In this document: piece after piece, positions 61,019-64,000 of the stretch | Numbering within the stretch: position 1 is the first letter of the stretch | How the letters are laid out: each line of letters begins with the position of its first letter | Origin: Rhytidiadelphus loreus | Lineage: Eukaryota > Streptophyta > Bryopsida > Hypnales > Hylocomiaceae | DNA: 64,000 nucleotides | Direction of reading: 5' to 3' | NCBI GenBank assembly: GCA_947034895.1 | Contig: OX344762.1 | Coordinates: 17,340,760 to 17,404,759, forward strand | Notes under the pieces: generated by a model | Database searches by the model: none | Told to the model about the DNA's origin: nothing | Seen by the model: the letters and a program-made list of their open reading frames with translations, nothing else | Translations under genes and position numbers: made by a program

Positions 61019-62533
61019 ATGCATTGTATAGTTCCTGACTTCTTCCATCGCTTGGCATGTATAGGCATTGGTGGGGACCAAAACAACTTCTTCGTCGAAC
61101 ATAATTTCGCTGCAATTGGATTTCCACGCCTAGACACTGTTGTTGAAGATTTCCACAACATAGAGGCTTCAAAACGTGTCCGTAAAGACAGGGGATTAAA
61201 TTGGCAGCCTCAAGAAATTCTTGCTCTCATTTATGCCAAGCATGAATTATTTCAACTAGAGATTGACACCATTGACGGCAAGGATCTCATGAACCATGAT
61301 TCCAGCACGTGGACTCGCATCAATGTTGAAGTTATGAGGGCGGAATTTTCACCTTGTCTACGTGATGGCCCTGCTTGTAAGAGTAAGTGGAATTTGTTGG
61401 TTCCAAAATACAAACGTATTGCCGATTATTTTGCAAGAACGGGAATCAATGCCCCTGACTACTGGAATCAATGCCCCTGACTACTGGAATCTTAGCACTA
61501 GTGAGAAGAAAGTAGAGGGTCTACCCCGATTATTTCTAGAAGAATTTTTTTACGAAATCCATGACTGGTTTGGGCAGCATCCAAGCATACAACCTCTACA
61601 CATGCGCGACCTATTGTCACCAAACGACTCCAATTACGTGACTCATGGAACACAAGCAACACATACACCTCATGACTCTGCTACTGAGCAAGACACTGAT
61701 GATCCAATGGATCTCATTGTCGGAGACGAGTTGAGCATCGGCCACACATCTAGTTCATACTTGTCGCCACTTGCAACTGCCAAAGTCCACGTTCAAGCTA
61801 TTCCTAGCATGATACCAAAGAGCCAAACAACAACTCCAACGTCGCGGCCAAAGACATTGCTACCACCAGGAGTGATGCCTTACGTTCTAAGTTCCAATGA
61901 CACTGGCGACAGTTGCGGCCAACAACAACCAGGGAACACGGGAGTTCGTCGTAAGTCTCTGTCAAAACATACATTCATTGCCCAAGCAACCAAATTGATT
62001 GGTGATGCAATGACAACTCAACTCAAAGACATTGCAAAAGCAAGTCATGAACTTGAGCGTTCAAAAATTGAGGTGCAGTTGAAGTTATTTTTAGAGCAAA
62101 TGGACTATTAGAGACATCATGACCAACAACTTCATGACCATGCATAGAATGTAAATGACAATGCCAAACTTGCTATTATGAAACATGGCGAGGTTGTACA
62201 ATGTTTATCAAATCTAGTTGCCGTATTCTCTGCTGGACTTCAATCACTTCATGGATCTAGCTCTACATTGTCTGATCCGCAGTCTTAGAAGGCCACTGTA
62301 GAATATATACAAGAAATCACAAGCTTGGGTAAAAGGCAAGCATGGTATGCAGATACTAACACTGAAGCTACACCGACTAAACAACAGGCCGTTCCACATC
62401 CGCAGCAATGTATTCAAGCTCTGTAGCAGTTTGTTTCACCTATGCAGCATGCAATTTGAACTCCACAGCTATCCGATCCAGATCCGCTACAATAGTTTGG
62501 TGGATAGGAATAGCCTGGAATGAAGAATAGGCA
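61019..62533 (+). pseudogene. SANT/trihelix-like protein of a PIF/Harbinger element, decayed
   Basis: After an N-terminal leader, about residues 55-140 resemble a trihelix or MYB/SANT-like DNA-binding domain: NWQPQEILALIYAKHEL, then TWTRINVEV, then ACKSKWNLLVPKYKRI. A 22-bp tandem duplication (61442-61463 repeated at 61464-61485) shifts the frame after INAPDYW; the product continues in the next frame to 62108. The same frame then stays coding-like to about 62530 but is interrupted by TAG at 62109-62111, 62145-62147 and 62286-62288 and several later stops. Gln-rich surroundings suggest most were CAG. It converges with a Harbinger transposase remnant on the other strand, the usual two-gene layout of PIF/Harbinger elements. 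Confidence 0.75.
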
Positions 62534-62706
62534 TTACTGAGTTACTTTATTTATAGTCTTTTTGTACACATATAGTTCATGGTATGCCTACATATAGCCA
62601 ATTATTTAGCATAGTATATGGTTAAGGAATTTTTTAGCATCCTATATTACAACTCAATGCTTCTAGCGCTTGAATAGTACAAATTTTTCAGTCAAAAAAT
62701 AATTTA

Positions 62707-62742
62707 AATATATATATATATATATATATCTGTGTGTGTGTG
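62707..62742. repeat. TA/TG microsatellite
   Basis: A (TA)n run is followed by a (TG)n run, in the spacer between the two convergent Harbinger reading frames. Confidence 0.9.
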
Positions 62743-62805
62743 AATAAAAAAAAAGTATTTATATGTACAGAAAACTTGAGGTTCATAGTCAATTATTGAT
62801 GTCGG

Positions 62806-63069
62806 TCAGAGAGGAGCAACTCTTTGGCTGGCAAGAAACAGGCCTAGTTGCCGCCTCTTTGCAAGTCCTTGCTGCAATGGTTGCTCATCCACAGCATCAT
62901 CCACATGAACGGCTTCCGCTTCTCCATGTAGGTAGGCATTGTCAATGAAGCTTTCAGTGCGTAAGACATTCAAGAGGCATTCTACATCATCAATGGACTA
63001 ACTCAACATCATGTTATGCAAAATTGCACAACATAAAATGACATTAGGAAGAAATGTGACATGGAGATC
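62806..63069 (-). pseudogene. PIF/Harbinger transposase C-terminus, truncated
   Basis: Read from 63069 downward, the minus strand encodes HVTFLPNVILCCAILHNMML, the conserved C-terminal block of Harbinger DDE nucleases. An in-frame TAG (near 62996) follows, then about 60 codons to a TGA at 62806-62808. The 5' part is missing because a CACTA-like element is inserted at 63070. The fragment is non-functional. Its convergent neighbour supplies the DNA-binding partner typical of this superfamily. Confidence 0.75.
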
Positions 63070-64000
63070 CACTACAAGGGAAACGGGCCCTAATCTACAA
63101 ATTTTTTGACAGAATAGTGTCCGAAATGACAGTCACAACTTGTGAAATTTTGTTTTTTGTCAATGCAGTCAATATTGCAATGTCTGTCAAATTCTTGTCA
63201 ATTTCTCAATCAATTTTGTCAAACAAAGTTAATGTCTTCCTAGAAATCCAAGAAATTTTTATATACAATTTTTATTTTAGATACAAAATGAAGTGGCTAT
63301 CATTTTCTAAGTTTATATAAGAAATTATACCTCGTTGCAATCTTTAACCATTCACCACCAACAACATTACTTTCTTCAAGGGAGAGAAACTCCCTCTACA
63401 TATGTGGAGGTAGGAGGTCAACCAACACATATGGGATATGTGAATTTTTGAAGTTGTGAGAGTTCATAGTGAAGTTAGAAATCCGTAATTTTGTAATAAA
63501 ACTAAGATTTTAGACCTCATTTGAGCATAGTATAATGTATTTTTTTTTAAGAACTTTGAACTAAGAATAGTTAGAATATGAATTGGAGTTTTAAGGTCAA
63601 AAATTATTTTGACATTTCAAGTTTTCAATCAAAAGTTATAGGCATATTTCAAAGAGGAAGTTTAAAAAAATATAATAAGAACAATTTCAAAGAGGTGTTT
63701 GAAATTGTTCTTATTATATTTTTTCAAACTTCCTCTTTGAAATATGCCTATAACTTTTTATTGAAAACTTGAAATGTCAAAATTATTTTTGAACTTGAAA
63801 CTACAATTCATATATTAACTAGTCTTAGTTCAAAGTTCTTAAAAAAAATATATTATACTATGCTCAAATGAGATCTAAAATCTAAGTTTTATTACAAAAT
63901 TACGGATTTCTAACTTCAGTATGAGCTCACAACTTCAAAAACTCACATATCCCATATGGATTGGTCTACCTCCTACCTCCATATGTGTATATAAGGAGAT
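63070..64000. mobile_element. CACTA-like foldback element, right end beyond the window
   Basis: It starts CACTACAAGGGAAAC, like the element at 1409-2058, within the Harbinger transposase. From about 63400 to 63990 the sequence forms an inverted repeat with arms of roughly 290 bp centred at 63692-63697. If symmetric, the far end would lie near 64,320. TGTCAAA-type words occur near the left end, as in the smaller relative. No transposase is visible. Confidence 0.7.

Overview
This is a land-plant nuclear window made almost entirely of nested DNA transposons. It contains Mutator-like (MULE), hAT, CACTA-like and PIF/Harbinger families, genes with GT-AG introns, long AT-rich stretches and minisatellites. 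I see no rRNA, tRNA, bacterial operon, CRISPR array or clear host housekeeping gene. The size and nesting suggest a large-genome plant such as a gymnosperm, fern or bryophyte, but that is inference.

Outer layer. A MULE-like element occupies about 2535-56451. It is bounded by a 24-bp terminal inverted repeat (2541-2564 and 56422-56445) and a 10-bp target duplication, GTGTTTAGAT (2525-2534 and 56452-56461). It carries a two-exon SWIM-finger MULE transposase near its left end (3495-7829, minus) and, near its right end, a multi-exon gene combining a ParB-like domain with a beta-class N4/N6 DNA methyltransferase-like domain (about 40187-53154, plus). Removing the insertions below leaves about 17.4 kb.

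Inner layer. One hAT family has inserted three times into this MULE, each copy with a perfect 8-bp target duplication. They are a 27,548-bp giant (8426-35973, GCCACCTG), an 8,545-bp non-autonomous copy (40334-48878, ACAAGGAC) and a 353-bp miniature copy (5833-6185, GTCGCAAC). The 8.5-kb and 353-bp copies interrupt exons of the methyltransferase and transposase genes. Removing either one restores the reading frame exactly.

The giant hAT is the most unusual object. Besides a decayed hAT transposase (9456-12697, minus) it carries cargo. Three divergent paralogues share an N-terminal domain I do not recognise, with a WCHIxKxFPxxRH core: 13768-15375 minus, 29604-31094 plus and 32767-35274 minus, the last fused to a RING-like finger. 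There is also a protein-kinase-like gene (25700-27292 plus) and probably a spliced minus-strand gene below 23.6 kb. Each cargo gene is preceded by a common upstream block (GGCTGAATGCGTGC-like core, weakest at 35.35 kb) and beyond that an array of the motif GGGCGACTGCGGGT. The motif is always inverted relative to the gene it precedes, and faces inward at both element ends. This looks like a co-regulated set of genes carried by the transposon.

Outside the MULE are a CACTA-like miniature element (1409-2058), a decayed PIF/Harbinger pair (SANT/trihelix-like gene at 61019-62533 and a transposase C-terminus at 62806-63069) and a second CACTA-like foldback element that cuts the Harbinger transposase at 63070 and runs off the window. 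Most coding sequences carry isolated in-frame TAG, TGA or TAA codons compatible with C-to-T change, as expected for methylated, silenced transposons.
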